From the NCBI RefSeq assembly GCF_042242105.1, contig NC_092016.1:27828501-27892500 (forward strand): a stretch of DNA of 64,000 bases. Direction: 5' to 3'. Below are positions 13,700-50,725 of this stretch, one piece after another. The stretch comes from Pempheris klunzingeri. Lineage: Eukaryota > Chordata > Actinopteri > Acropomatiformes > Pempheridae. A model generated the notes under the pieces. It did not search any database and was not told the DNA's origin. It saw nothing but the letters and a program-made list of their open reading frames with translations. The translations under genes and the position numbers were made by a program. Each line of letters begins with the position of its first letter. Position 1 is the stretch's first letter.

Positions 13700-13844
13700 T
13701 TGGATGTGGGTTGTTGATGGTACTGTAGAGATGATGTAGGGTTCCTTTTTCTAAGGAAAGACTTGATATACGCAGTACACATAAACAAAGTCCTCTAGAA
13801 GTCCAAACTATGAAGGAGTTCCCCTCAGAAATAACATTTGAGCT

Positions 13845-40744
<26,900 letters not shown>

Positions 40745-40799
40745 GATTTCATTAGCCCAACATGGTTTGTCATCGGTGTTTTCGGCAAGGATGGGTTTG

Positions 40800-40900
40800 T
40801 GTTCCTGAATACTCTTCAAAATGGCGCTCAAATAATACGTCATCAACCATCGTCCCGGTATCGTGGGATTGGCTGATGCGATAAGCACGTCATATGTCAT
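40800..40900 (-). promoter_or_regulatory. tango6: Probable tango6 promoter region
   Basis: Within 160 bases upstream of the start codon lie a YY1-like AAAATGGCG (about 40818-40826), two CRE-like motifs (TACGTCA at 40836-40842 and CACGTCA at 40886-40892) and an inverted CCAAT box (GATTGG). TATA-less, as expected for a housekeeping gene. Prediction only. Confidence 0.4.
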
Positions 40901-41434
40901 AAGTGCTACTTTTATAGTGCTGTTGGAAACTGTTTAAATTACTGAAGAAGCCGAATTATTCAGATTCACTAAAGAATTAGCCTTCATGTGCTAACACATT
41001 AACTAAAAGCTTAGTAGTGATCTGCAGAGGCAGATGTGTGATGTTTGAGAAAAATGGATTCATATGTGGACCCAACAGTAGCAGAAACACAATGAAGGCA
41101 TACTAATTTGATGTATTAAGAACCCCTTCCCTATTGAGAGTCTAGGTCCACCTCTGGCCATCATCTATGGACCCGACTTAGTCACAAATATAATACATGA
41201 ATATGCATGTTGAGCTACCGATTGAATTAACTGTAGAGATTCAGGTTATCAATTTGATACATTTAATCAAATGTGAAAGCAGAAAGAAATGAAAGTGATA
41301 AAATAAAGTGCAGATTTGAGAATCATGATTCTCGTTTGACAACATGTCTCAACTACCATCAGTTTCACAGAGTCACTGGTTAACTTCATGCATTCCAACA
41401 GAAAAACCTCAGAAACTAGAATGCAAGAGAATCA

Positions 41435-41440
41435 TTTATT
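41435..41440 (-). terminator. Polyadenylation signal of copy A secreted-protein gene
   Basis: AATAAA on the minus strand about 145 bases after the stop. An acceptor-like TTTTGCTTTTTCAG lies between stop and signal, so a 3' UTR intron is possible; the donor would be GTGAGG just after the stop. Confidence 0.55.
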
Positions 41441-41522
41441 GGCATCTGGTCAACAACAGTCACCTTGGAGCACTGGGACCTGAAAAAGCAAAAGTTGTCA
41501 GTTAATCAAACAATAAAATGCC

Positions 41523-41546
41523 AAAAAAAAAAAAAAAAAAAAAAAA
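41523..41546. repeat. A(24) homopolymer (A(12) in copy B)
   Basis: 24 consecutive A on the plus strand; the equivalent position at 47559-47570 has 12. Otherwise the two copies are nearly identical here. Confidence 0.9.
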
Positions 41547-41583
41547 CAAACGTTACATAAAGTGTGCCTCACTTGAAAGATCT

Positions 41584-42492
41584 TTAGAAGCCACCTTTGG
41601 TGTGAGCTTTAAGAGGGCTGCTTTGCTTTGAAGCTGGTTTGCTGATGCGTCGGGATACTGGCATGAGTGGGGGCCCTCCTGGGGTGTAGTGAGTTTGAGC
41701 AAAGATAGCTCTTCCTCGCTGATAGCTTGACCGAGAGCTGAAGGAGTAGACTGGATCGAGATCAGACTGGTCGCTGAAAACTGGCTTAGGGTTCTCTTCA
41801 CCAGTACCGTAGCTGGGAGCAAATCCATAGTTTGACTGCTCATGAGCGGCCGCAACAAACCCGTAAGGGCCGTCCCCATCATAAGCACCGGCTGACATGT
41901 CATAGCTGCCACCTGGAGCACTGCCATCATACCCACTAGACTTGGCTGCATAAACAGCTCCATATTCGTCCCCAAAGCTAGCATAACCACTGTCAAACTC
42001 TTGACCCTTGGCCATGTTTGTGACACTGCTGGAAACATCAAAGAAGTTGCCGTAACTGCCAGGGTCAGCACCGGAAACAGCATCGTAAGGAGCAGGAAGT
42101 TGAACTGCTTTGTCAAAGCTTGGGTTGGGTTGACTTGGTAGAGGGAAGCTGCTGCCTGGGTCAGAACTCACCCCTTTTCCACTGAAACCATACCCTGGAG
42201 AAAACTGCTGTTGCACAAATGTATCAGAATTCGATCCATAGCCTGAGGAGAAATAAGGGGTTTAGTAGGAACCAGCATTAATTCAATTCAAGTAAGCACT
42301 TGGAGTTCTTCAGAGCTTCAGTAGTTAATCATTAAATAAAGACAGCACATCTTACCCTTTCCCACAGGGCCACAGGTGATGCTTCCAATCAGCAGACATG
42401 AAATCCACAACACCCTACAGACACATTTTAGTTTTAGATCATACGGTTCTTAAAGTTTGTCCTTTTTGGTGGTGCTTTCATAGTTACCTCAT
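41584..42492 (-). CDS. Unrecognised secreted Gly/Ser/Tyr-rich protein, 240 aa, copy A
   Basis: Function unknown to me. Three coding exons: 42492-42488 (only ATG AG), 42414-42356 and 42242-41584; lengths 5+59+659 = 723 bases, 240 residues plus stop. The join gives MRVLWISCLLIGSITCGPVG, a clear signal peptide with likely cleavage after the ITC/G region, so the product is probably secreted. The mature part has no membrane helix. It is rich in Gly, Ser, Tyr, Asp and Pro with YG/GY steps (PGYGFSGKG, KSSGYDGSAPGGSYD) and has a basic C-terminus (SRRISKPASKQSSPLKAHTK). Composition suggests an extracellular-matrix, egg-coat or mucosal structural protein, but this is inference. Copy B at 47608 differs at three residues. 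Intron phases 2 and 1 argue against the phase-0 SCPP family. Intact frames, splice sites and signal peptide support a real gene. Confidence 0.82.
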
Positions 42493-42707
42493 TCTGTTGC
42501 AATTAAGAGGGTCAACTCTGGATGAAGTTGATGTTGATGTGTGACCTGTCCTAAGAGACTACCCAACTACAAAACAGGAAAGTTACAGCCAGCAATGAGG
42601 TTAGATCAATACCAACAAGGAGCCTTACAGATGAAACAACATGCTCACAAACCTGCAGCTTTCCACAACAGGACTCAGTCTGTAGTGTCTTCAAGGGCTA
42701 AGAGCTG

Positions 42708-42716
42708 CTTTTAAAT
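42708..42716 (-). promoter_or_regulatory. TATA-like box of the copy A secreted-protein gene
   Basis: ATTTAAAAG on the minus strand. A plausible non-coding first exon follows, ending at a donor CAG/GTTTGT at 42653, and a second exon probably carries the five coding bases (acceptor near 42518). The distance suggests transcription from about 42680. Confidence 0.45.
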
Positions 42717-43149
42717 GATTCTCAGTGCAGTGGAGACTGATTGCTCAGTAGTAACAGCTGCTAGTAAAGGAGCCAGGGAGTGGTTGATTGCTCTCCTCAT
42801 TAAGAAGGAGACAATTGACCAGGATGGGCTTCTTAAAGGCTTTCTTTGCTAGGAAGTGAAAAGGAACATTTATGTATTTATTTGTCGATGATCATGAGAA
42901 AAAGGTGTCAGTTTACAGAGTGATGGTCTTTGCTCTCCTTCCTATCGCTTTGTAACTCAGTGTTTTGTGCTTGTTTAAAATGATAACCCTGCCTATAACT
43001 CTTATGGTTTACAATCCAAGACCGAAACCCACAATGAATCGATCCTACTAACAAGTACTGTCTGTGTATCCAAAGCCTGATGTATCATGTATTCCTATAG
43101 AGCTCCATTGTGGTCCAAAAACTATTCTAAACATAGTAACAATAAGCCG

Positions 43150-43445
43150 CACTATTGCATCAGTCAGTAGCACTATTTTATGTTGCAGTCTGCTGGAGAG
43201 GTAACATGACAGCTGAGAACACCAGGCGGCTGGACGAGCTGATTAAAAAGTCTGGTTCATTGCTGGGCTGGGGCCTGGATTCACTGGGGAGGTGGTGGAG
43301 ACATGCACACAGAGCAAACTGCAGGCCATCATGGACAATGCCAGCCACCTTCTTCACCACACCTTGGCAGGACAGAGGAGCAGCTGCAGTGGATGGCTCC
43401 TCTCCTCTCAGCTCCTCTCCTTTCCTCTCTGATCCCCACTGACTT
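43150..43445 (+). mobile_element. LINE ORF2 C-terminal relic
   Basis: Translation shows VAVCWRGNMTAENTRRLDEL and IKKSGSLLGW, typical of the C-terminal end of fish non-LTR ORF2; the frame decays after about 43290. Present in copy A only. Confidence 0.75.
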
Positions 43446-44281
43446 TTTATGAGTTTATGCCTTTAGTAGGAAATGCCTCGTATTTCCGTATTGCATTCAG
43501 AGCTGTCACCATGGGCCTGCACACTGGTTAGTGTTCCACCTCCATAGTGATCAGCCTCTAGAAAGCCACCCTGTAATTCTCATAAAATTGTTGCACTAAG
43601 GCCAGGGAGGCCTAAAAACATGTCTTCCATACATTTCTAGCAGTACAAAGTCACAGACATTCCCCAGTAAGCCCTGACCTCCTCACTCAATATAAACTTT
43701 TCTAACACATACTAACGGTGCTGGGTAAGCAGGTCAGGATTCTACTATTCCATTACCCAATTTATTTCCTCTTAATGTCAGTTGTTGAATTCCTATTCTG
43801 TTCTTCCTAAAGTTTTTTTTACAGGAGGGGAAAGAAAAGAAAGTCTGCAAAGGTCTGAGCTGATGCCACATGCTTGTATTTTGACCCAAATTTTGGTGTT
43901 TCGTGCAGTGTATCATTCCATTTTTGGTAAAACGGTAACGAGTTCCCTCATGCCAGCAAACTCAGCCCGTTTCCATTTCTAGCACTGGGTTGTCCAACAT
44001 TTAGCAATTTCCTCACATAACTAACTTTTGTTTTCAGCACCAGATTGCCAGTCACTTACTTGATAATTATTCTATTCTATTTCCTCATTTTGGCAACCTC
44101 CTGCTATTTTTGTTTCTTCCTAGTGCTGCATCAATCCACCCGTCCATCTCCTGCTCCATCTTATCCTCACTCATGAACAAGACCCCATACAAGACCAGGA
44201 TACTTGAGCTCCCTTCCCTTGGTCGGCACAGCAACTCACTGTAATGTAAAATGACTGTTTTAATGAATGGAGTCTGATGGT
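43446..44281. other. Copy A-specific spacer, nothing recognised
   Basis: No gene or recognisable repeat. Lies between two retroelement fragments. Confidence 0.45.
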
Positions 44282-44817
44282 TTTAAAGATACTCCCCCAA
44301 CAAATCGCCACCTTATCGTGGTGAGGCAGTTTGTGCGCCCCTGTGAACCTGGGAGCTGTGTTGTTGGGGGGTATAGACCTTGATAGGGTCTCCCAAGGCA
44401 AAGTGGTTCCAGGGGTGGGGCCACACTAAGAACTGTTCAAAAAACCCTGTATGAAGCTGAGCCAGACGTTCAGTGTTCCCTCGCCCAGGTTAGGGAAACC
44501 GGGGCCCCCTCCTGGAGCCAGACCTAGGAGGGGAGCACCGTGGTCTGGTGGCTGGGCCTGGTATCCACAGGGCCCAGACTGGCCACGCCCGAAGTAATGA
44601 CATGGAACCGCCGTCCCATGGGCTCACCACCTGTGGGGGCCATTACAGGGGTTGGGTGCATGGCAAGCCGGGCAATGGGCCAAAGCGGGGTCCTGGGCGT
44701 GTGGACCCCCGGCATCGTAGACTGGGTTATGGAACGTCACCTCTCTGTCGGGGAAGAAGCTGGTGTAGGAGGCTGAACGCTACCCGTTAGATATAGTTGG
44801 GCTCGCCTCTACGCATA
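44282..44817 (+). mobile_element. Non-LTR retrotransposon 5' fragment, left part
   Basis: GCCACCTTATCGTGGTGAGG followed by GGGTCTCCCAAGGCA, CTCGCCCAGG and CCATGGGCTCACCACCTGTG is the 5' UTR and ORF start of a common fish non-LTR element. It ends at the start of the endonuclease domain (LDIVGLASTH) where a SINE interrupts it; the element resumes at 45116. Confidence 0.75.
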
Positions 44818-45115
44818 GTAATGGTGAATGGTAAATGGTAAATGGTCTGTATTTGTATAGCTCCTTTCTAGTTATTCCAACTACTCAAAGCGCTTTTACG
44901 TCACATCCTCATTCACCCATCATTCATTCAGGAGGAATCTAATTTTTGGAGGAGACTATTCTTTCACACTCATTCACACACTGAAGCTGCTTCAGGAGCA
45001 AGTTGGGGTTCAGTGTCTTGCCCAAGGACACTTTGACATGTTGACCCATAGGAGCTGGGGATCGAACCCCCGACCTTCTGATTGAAGGACGACCCACTCT
45101 ACCGCTGAGTGTCGG
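44818..45115 (-). repeat. tRNA-derived SINE, family 1, nested in the non-LTR element
   Basis: Minus-strand order: box A-like CAGCGGTAGAGTGGGTCGTC, box B GGTTCGATCC, CTTGGGCAAGACACTGAACC, GAGGATGTGACGTAAAAGCG and terminal TACCATTTACCATT repeats. It inserts exactly between CTACGCATAG and TCGGCTCTGGAACC of the host element. Confidence 0.88.
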
Positions 45116-45225
45116 CTCTGGAACCAAACTCCTGGAGAGGGACTGGACTCTCTCCTTTTACGAAGTTGCCCAGGGTGAGAGGTGCCAGGCGGACGTGGGG
45201 ATACTCACAAGTCTGCAATCCAGGA
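45116..45225 (+). mobile_element. Non-LTR retrotransposon fragment, right part (endonuclease domain)
   Basis: Continues the element split by the SINE. Translation GSGTKLLERDWTLSFYEVAQ, then GERCQADVGILTS is typical of the apurinic-like endonuclease domain of fish non-LTR elements. Confidence 0.75.
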
Positions 45226-45308
45226 GTGGGCTACATCTCAGAAGGCGCTTGCCATAGTGAGATACCTCCCTCAGTTCTCAGAGAACCGGGGTTACCATAG
45301 TAACCTTA

Positions 45309-45960
45309 AGTTCCCTGTTGACAGGGCTGTAAAATGGCAATGTAAAGCTGTGAAAATACTGCAAATATTACTCACACCTAAAGTGATTTTTTTCAGGTGA
45401 GCTTTTGGATTGGCTGAAGTATGTTTTTCTGCCTGCTGCTCCAATTTATGGTGTGCTGACTGCATTCTACTGTAGGTAATAGACTAATTGTGAATAAATT
45501 CCTCATACAACCCCTCTCCAAATAAACCAAGATATCCCTCTATCTCAAGATGGATGTAGCCATCACAAAGCCACTTTTGAAGTTTGTTGAAGGTAATTGT
45601 CCTGGTGGAATACCCAGTTGCATCCCAGATTTCCACTTTCTAGCAGATGGTTTAATAATAACTATAGTTCCTTCTTCTTTATCCTGCACACTTTTTGGCA
45701 ATGCACCAGTCAGCAAAACAACTCAAAAGCATAATACATACCCCTACCGCGCCTGATAATACAGTAGGTACAATGTTTGTAGGATTGAATGCCCCACTCT
45801 TTCTCCTCCAAACCTACCGCTTGGTATCGTGGCCAAATAACTCCATGTTTGTTTCATCCGATCATTATATGTACTGAACTCTTTGGACTTCCCTATTATT
45901 ATGTTTCTGTCTCAATCTAATACGTACAGACAAACAAGCCCTGTTCATGCAGGCACAGAG
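45309..45960 (-). mobile_element. Tc1/mariner-like relic, copy A
   Basis: Antisense remains of a Tc1-like transposase gene: plus-strand CTCCATGTTTGTTTCATCCG corresponds to the Tc1 region read in reverse, and the minus strand carries ACTGGTGCATTGCCAAAAAG and CCACCAGGACAATTACC, aligning with the region before the catalytic Asp. Frame lost. Duplicated at 48995-49565. Confidence 0.65.
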
Positions 45961-46300
45961 AAGTTATCAACTGTAGTAAATCATAATCACTGACAGGAAG
46001 TTTAGAGACAATCTCCTGAAGTTAAATGAACTTTCTATGCCACCAAAATTACACATTGTGTTAATATACAGTGCTGTAAATTGTTGTATGTATATTATAT
46101 GATATTCACAGAATACCTCCTAAAAATTCTAAAAGTAAGGAAAGAATTATGAGTGTGTGAGATAAACATTTCACCACAAAAAAAGACAATTTGAGAACAG
46201 TCGTGTGAATACTCTGACTCCATCTATTGCAATCCACTTCTGTTAAGTCTATAAATAAAAGATATCTGTAGATATTTAAATATTATGTTTTATATTTAAA

Positions 46301-46302
<2 letters not shown>

Positions 46303-46334
<32 letters not shown>

Positions 46335-46345
46335 CATACACACAC
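46303..46345. repeat. CT/TA compound microsatellite
   Basis: CTCTCTCTCTCT followed by a TA run and CA-rich tail, in copy A only. Confidence 0.85.
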
Positions 46346-46556
46346 ATATACATACACAATCTGCGTAACTTAATATAAATTATAAATATAATTCTGCAAT
46401 GACTTCCATTTTTTTATATGGCAGGTAGTTTGCTCATGGTGGTGCAAGTTTTAAGCTAAATAACACTGTCCACCACCCAGAATATCTAAGACCAAATAAA
46501 ATATGAATCTAAAATCTGCAGACTGTTTGTATAAACACACTCCATGTGACAAATTA

Positions 46557-46850
46557 TCATGTACAGGTTTGGACATGATTTAATCAGCCCAACATGGTTT
46601 GTCATTGGTGTATTTAGCATGGATGTATTTGTGTTCCTGAATACTCAAACAGTTGCTCAAATTATACAGCGTCATGCATCATCCTGGTATCATGGGATTG
46701 GCTGATGCTATTGTCATGAGCACTACTTTGATAGTGCTGTTGGAAACTGTTTAAATTACTGAGGAAGCCAAATTATTCGGATTCACTAAAGAATAAGTAG
46801 CCTTCATGTGCTAACACAACATGAACTAAAAGCTTTGTAGTGATCTGCAG
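46557..46850 (-). pseudogene. Relic of tango6 promoter and start codon
   Basis: Keeps the ATG region (ACAGGTTTGGACATGATT in plus-strand reading) but only about the first six codons, with no downstream exon. The YY1-like motif and the second CRE-like motif of the true promoter are gone; the inverted CCAAT box (GATTGG) remains. Confidence 0.8.
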
Positions 46851-47470
46851 AAGCTATGAGAATCCATCAGAAAAAGTCATAACAGAAAAATTCAAGCACC
46901 ACGCTTTAAAATTGTGAGATGTATTAATTGTTTCACAAGTTTCTTTGCACCTTTTTCCTTCGGATATAAAATTGAAATTAAGACATGCGAGCCATACTTG
47001 CACAATAGTAGGCATGTAATGACTCAAAGCCTCACTGTTGATCAGAGATCACCAATTGTTGGTACTATAAAGCACAGATTGGTCATGTGATTCGTATGTG
47101 GACCCAACAGCAGAAACACAATGAAGGCATACTAATTTAATGTATTAAGAACCCCTTCCCTATTGAGAGTCTGGGTTCGCCTCTGGCCATCATCTATGGA
47201 CCTGACTTAGTCACACACAAATATAATACATGAATATGCATGTTGAGCTACCGATTGAATTAACTGTAGAGATTCAGGTTATCAATTTGGTACATGTAAT
47301 CATGTGTGAAAGCAGAAAGAAATGCAAGTGTGATAAAAATAAAGTGCAGATTTGAGAATCATGATTCTCATTTGACAACGTGTCTCAACTACCATTAGTT
47401 TCACAGAGTCAGTGGTTAACTTCATGCATTCCAACAGAAAAACCTCAGAAACTAGAATGCAAGAGAATCA

Positions 47471-47476
47471 TTTATT
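47471..47476 (-). terminator. Polyadenylation signal of copy B secreted-protein gene
   Basis: AATAAA on the minus strand at the position equivalent to 41435-41440. Confidence 0.55.
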
Positions 47477-47607
47477 GGCATCTGGTCAACAACAGTCACC
47501 TTGGAGCACTGGGACCTGAAAAAGCAAAAGTTGTCAGTTAATCAAATAATAAAATGCCAAAAAAAAAAAACAAACGTTACATAAAGTGTGCCTCACTTGA
47601 AAGATCT

Positions 47608-48474
47608 TTAGAAGCCACCTTTGGTGTGAGCTTTAAAAGGGCTGCTTTGCTTTGAAGCTGGTTTGCTGATGCGTCGGGATACTGGCATGAGTGGGGGCCC
47701 TCCTGGGGTGTAGTGAGTTTGAGCAAAGATAGCTCTTCCTCGCTGATAGCTTGACCGAGAGCTGAAGGAGTAGACTGGATCGAGATCAGACTGGTCGCTG
47801 AAAACTGGCTTAGGGTTCTCTTCACCAGTACCGTAGCTGGGAGCAAATCCATAGTTTGACTGCTCATGAGTGGCCGCAACAAACCCGTAAGGGCCGTCCC
47901 CATCATAAGCACCGGCTGACATGTCATAGCTGCCACCTGGAGCACTGCCATCATACCCACTAGACTTGGCTGCATAAACAGCTCCATATTCGTCCCCAAA
48001 GCTAGCATAACCACTGTCAAACTCTTGACCCTTGGCCATGTTTGTGCCACTGCTGGAAACATCAAAGAAGTTGCCGTAACTGCCAGGGTCAGCACCGGAA
48101 ACAGCATCGTAAGGAGCAGGAAGTTGAACTGCTTTGTCAAAGCTTGGGTTGGGTTGACTTGGTAGAGGGAAGCTGCTGCCTGGGTCAGAACTCACCCCTT
48201 TTCCACTGAAACCATACCCTGGAGAAAACTGCTGTTGCACAAATGTATCAGAATTCGATCCATAGCCTGAGGAGAAATAAGGGGTTTAGTAGGAACTAGC
48301 ATTAATTTAATAATTTAATAAAGACAGCACATCTTACCCTTTCCCACAGGGCCACAGGTGATGCTTCCAATCAGCAGACATGAAATCCACAACACCCTAC
48401 AGACACATTTTAGTTTTAGATCATACAGTTCTTAAAGTTTGTCCTTTTTGGTGGTGCTTTCATAGTTACCTCAT
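47608..48474 (-). CDS. Unrecognised secreted Gly/Ser/Tyr-rich protein, 240 aa, copy B
   Basis: Tandem paralogue of the gene at 41584-42492. Coding exons 48474-48470, 48396-48338 and 48266-47608 with the same lengths (5, 59, 659), splice sites and phases, giving the same signal peptide MRVLWISCLLIGSITCGPVG. Only three residues differ in the predicted 240: Val to Gly in SSSVTNM, Ala to Thr in VAAAHEQ, and Leu to Phe in SSPLKAH. No stop, frameshift or splice-site change, so both copies look functional. Intron 2 is about 15-20 bases shorter here. Role unknown; see the copy A entry for what can be inferred. Confidence 0.82.
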
Positions 48475-48689
48475 TCTGTTGCAATTAAGAGGGTCAACTC
48501 TGGATGAAGTTGATGTTGATGTGTGACCTGTCCTAAGAGACTACCCAACTACAAAACAGGAAAGTTACAGCCAGCAATGAGGTTAGATCAATACCAACAA
48601 GGATCCTTACAGATGAAACAACATGCTCACAAACCTGCAGCTTTCCACAACAGGACTCAGTCTGTAGTGTCTTCAAGGGCTAAGAGCTG

Positions 48690-48698
48690 CTTTTAAAT
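48690..48698 (-). promoter_or_regulatory. TATA-like box of copy B secreted-protein gene
   Basis: ATTTAAAAG in the same context as copy A; the proximal promoter and the donor CAG/GTTTGT (exon end 48635) are also preserved. Confidence 0.45.
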
Positions 48699-48994
48699 GA
48701 TTCTCAGTGCAGTGGAGACTGATTGCTCAGTAGTAACAGCTGCTAGTAAAGGAGCCAGGGAGTGGTTGATTGCTCTCCTCATTAAGAAGGAGACAATTGA
48801 CCAGGATGGGCTTCTTAAAGGCTTTCTTTGCTAGGAAGTGAAAAGGAACATTTATGTATTTATTTGTCGATGATCATGAGAAAAAGGTGTCAGTTTACAG
48901 AGTGATGGTCTTTGCTCTCCTTCCTATCGCTTTGTAACTCAGTGTTTTATGCTTGTTTAAAATGATAACCCTGTCTATAGCAGTTTCAGTTCCC

Positions 48995-49565
48995 TGTCTA
49001 ATGGCAATGCAAAGCAGTGAAAATATTGCAAATATAACACACTCCCAAAGTGATTTTTTCCAGGTGAGCTTTTGGATTGGCTAAAGTATGTTTTTCTGCA
49101 AGCCTCTCCAATTTAGGGCGTGCTGACCTCATTCTAGCATTCTACCATTCTACCAAGCTATCCCTCTATCTCAAGATGGATTTAGCCATCACAAAGCCAC
49201 TTTTGAAGTTTGTTGAAGGTAATTGTCCTGGTGGAATACCCAGTTGCATCCCAGATTTCCACTTTCTAGCAGATGGTTTAATAATAACTATAGTTCCTTC
49301 TTCTTTATCCTGCACACTTTTTGGCAATGCACCAGTCAGCAAAACAACTCAAAAGTATAATATAATACATACCCCTACCGCACCTGATAATACAGTAGGT
49401 ACAATGTTTGTAGGATTGAATGCCCCACCCTTTCTCCTCCAAACCTACCGCTTGGCATCATGGCCAAATAACTCCATGTTTGTTTCATCCGATCATTATA
49501 TGTACTGAACTCTTTGGACTTCCCTATTGTTATGTTTCTGTCTCAATCTAATACGTACAGACAAT
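48995..49565 (-). mobile_element. Tc1/mariner-like relic, copy B
   Basis: Duplicate of 45309-45960 with small indels. It keeps the same shared plus-strand open frame by chance (AITKPLLKFVEGNCPGGIPS), which is antisense and not a gene. Confidence 0.65.
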
Positions 49566-49623
49566 CTCCTGAAGTTAAATGAACTTTCTATGCCACCAAA
49601 AATGTTAATATACAGTGCTAGGC

Positions 49624-50125
49624 ATTTTAACCCTGGTCTACACCTCACTCATTGAATCCATCCTCACATTCAGTATTGCATCCTGGTACAGCTCCCTCTC
49701 CACTAACCACAAAACAAAACTCTCCCGTATTGTTAATTAGGCCAGCAAAATCATTGGTTCACTCATGTCTCCAAACTGTATCACCGCTCTGTGATCAGGA
49801 AAGCCACCCTGATCACAGAGGACCCCTCTCACCCCCTCCATCACTCCTTCCAGCTACTTCCATCAGGCAGACGTTACAAAGTCCCACTGGCCCGCAAAAG
49901 CATCTATAAAAAATCCTTTATTCCCATAACCACCCTGAACAACATGAAATAAGACACTGAACAGTACATATATTTGGCATGTATTGGCTGCTGTTTCCTT
50001 TTAACATTTCACTTGTCATCTGTGTGTGTGATATGTGTTGTATTTTATTGTTGGAGCATTGTCAAAGGAGAATTTCTGTCACCATCTGGGGCAGACAATA
50101 AAGTCTATCTATTCTATTCTATTCT
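49624..50125 (+). mobile_element. LINE 3' insertion with target-site duplication
   Basis: 5'-truncated non-LTR element: ORF2 C-terminus (IESILTFSIASWYSSLS, RRYKVPLARKSIYKKSF after frame correction), 3' UTR and tail GACAATAAAGTCTATC with ATTCT repeats. It is flanked by AGTGC on both sides (about 49615 and 50126); copy A has the empty site (ACAGTGCTGTAAATTG near 46070). Confidence 0.85.
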
Positions 50126-50475
50126 AGTGCAAGTTGCTGTATGTATATGTTTGACCAATCAGATTACATCATATTTACAGAATATCTCCTAAAGATTCCA
50201 CAAGGAAGGAAAGAATTGAGTGTGTGTGATAAACAAGTACATTTCCCAATCATTTCACCACAGAAAAAGAACAATTGTAGAATTCCTGCCATGACACAAA
50301 TGAGCACTTTTGCCTGATGATTGTTAATAATAACAAACAGATATTTGAGAACTTAAAAATCGCAGTTTTTATTTGCATAGTTTGCAAGTATTGAGCTAAA
50401 TAACACGGCCCATCACTCGGAATATCTAACACTGTTCTGTAAAAATGATCACATTCTATCTTAAATCTCCTCGTA

Positions 50476-50614
50476 AACGTGAACCAGCGCTCTGCTTTTG
50501 CCAATTAACCAATCAAAGTTCTTCAGTTTTATAATTCCTGTTGACGTTTGAGAGTGTGGCCAATCAGCGAACAGACACGGGATAATAACATAGCGGGCCG
50601 TCCACGCCCCCTCC
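50476..50614 (+). promoter_or_regulatory. cry2: Putative cry promoter elements
   Basis: Within 300 bases upstream of the start: an E'-box-like AACGTG (CACGTT on the other strand) at 50476-50481, CCAAT boxes at 50501, 50509 and 50560, and a GC/KLF-type CCACGCCCCCTCC at 50602-50614. An E'-box fits circadian control, but a single hexamer is weak evidence. Confidence 0.4.
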
Positions 50615-50725
50615 GTGTTAGTGTTCGTTTGACAGCCAGGGAAGTTTCTTGGTAGTCTCTGAAAGTGTCACTGGTTTCGCCCTTAAATCTTCATTTTTTG
50701 GCTTCATTTCGACCGATTCCTTTGG

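Larger units (their letters stand above)
46557..50480. repeat. Segmental tandem duplication, copy B (cry-proximal)
   Basis: Paralogous to 40725-46555. It begins TCATGTACAGGTTTGGACAT, matching the start of tango6 exon 1, and runs to about 50430-50480 next to the cry promoter. It holds an extra 230 bases at about 46858-47090 and a LINE insertion at 49624-50125, and lacks the 2.3-kb block of copy A. Confidence 0.88.

Noticed and set aside
41553-42116. 187-codon open frame on the same strand overlapping the copy A secreted-protein exon, also kept in copy B (47577-48140)
   Set aside because: It is an alternative frame of a compositionally biased exon with no upstream splice site or signal; its presence in both copies follows from their near identity.
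41584-42492. Assignment of the secreted proteins to the SCPP (mineralisation) family
   Set aside because: Composition and a signal peptide fit loosely, but SCPP genes use phase-0 introns whereas these use phases 2 and 1, and no SXE-type phosphorylation clusters stand out.
44818-45115. Possible tRNA gene because of box A and box B motifs
   Set aside because: The motifs lie in a tRNA-derived SINE with the conserved SINE body and TACCATT tail; no intact cloverleaf is apparent.
49077-49508. 143-codon plus-strand frame shared with 45550-45756
   Set aside because: Antisense strand of a Tc1 relic; shared only because the region is duplicated.
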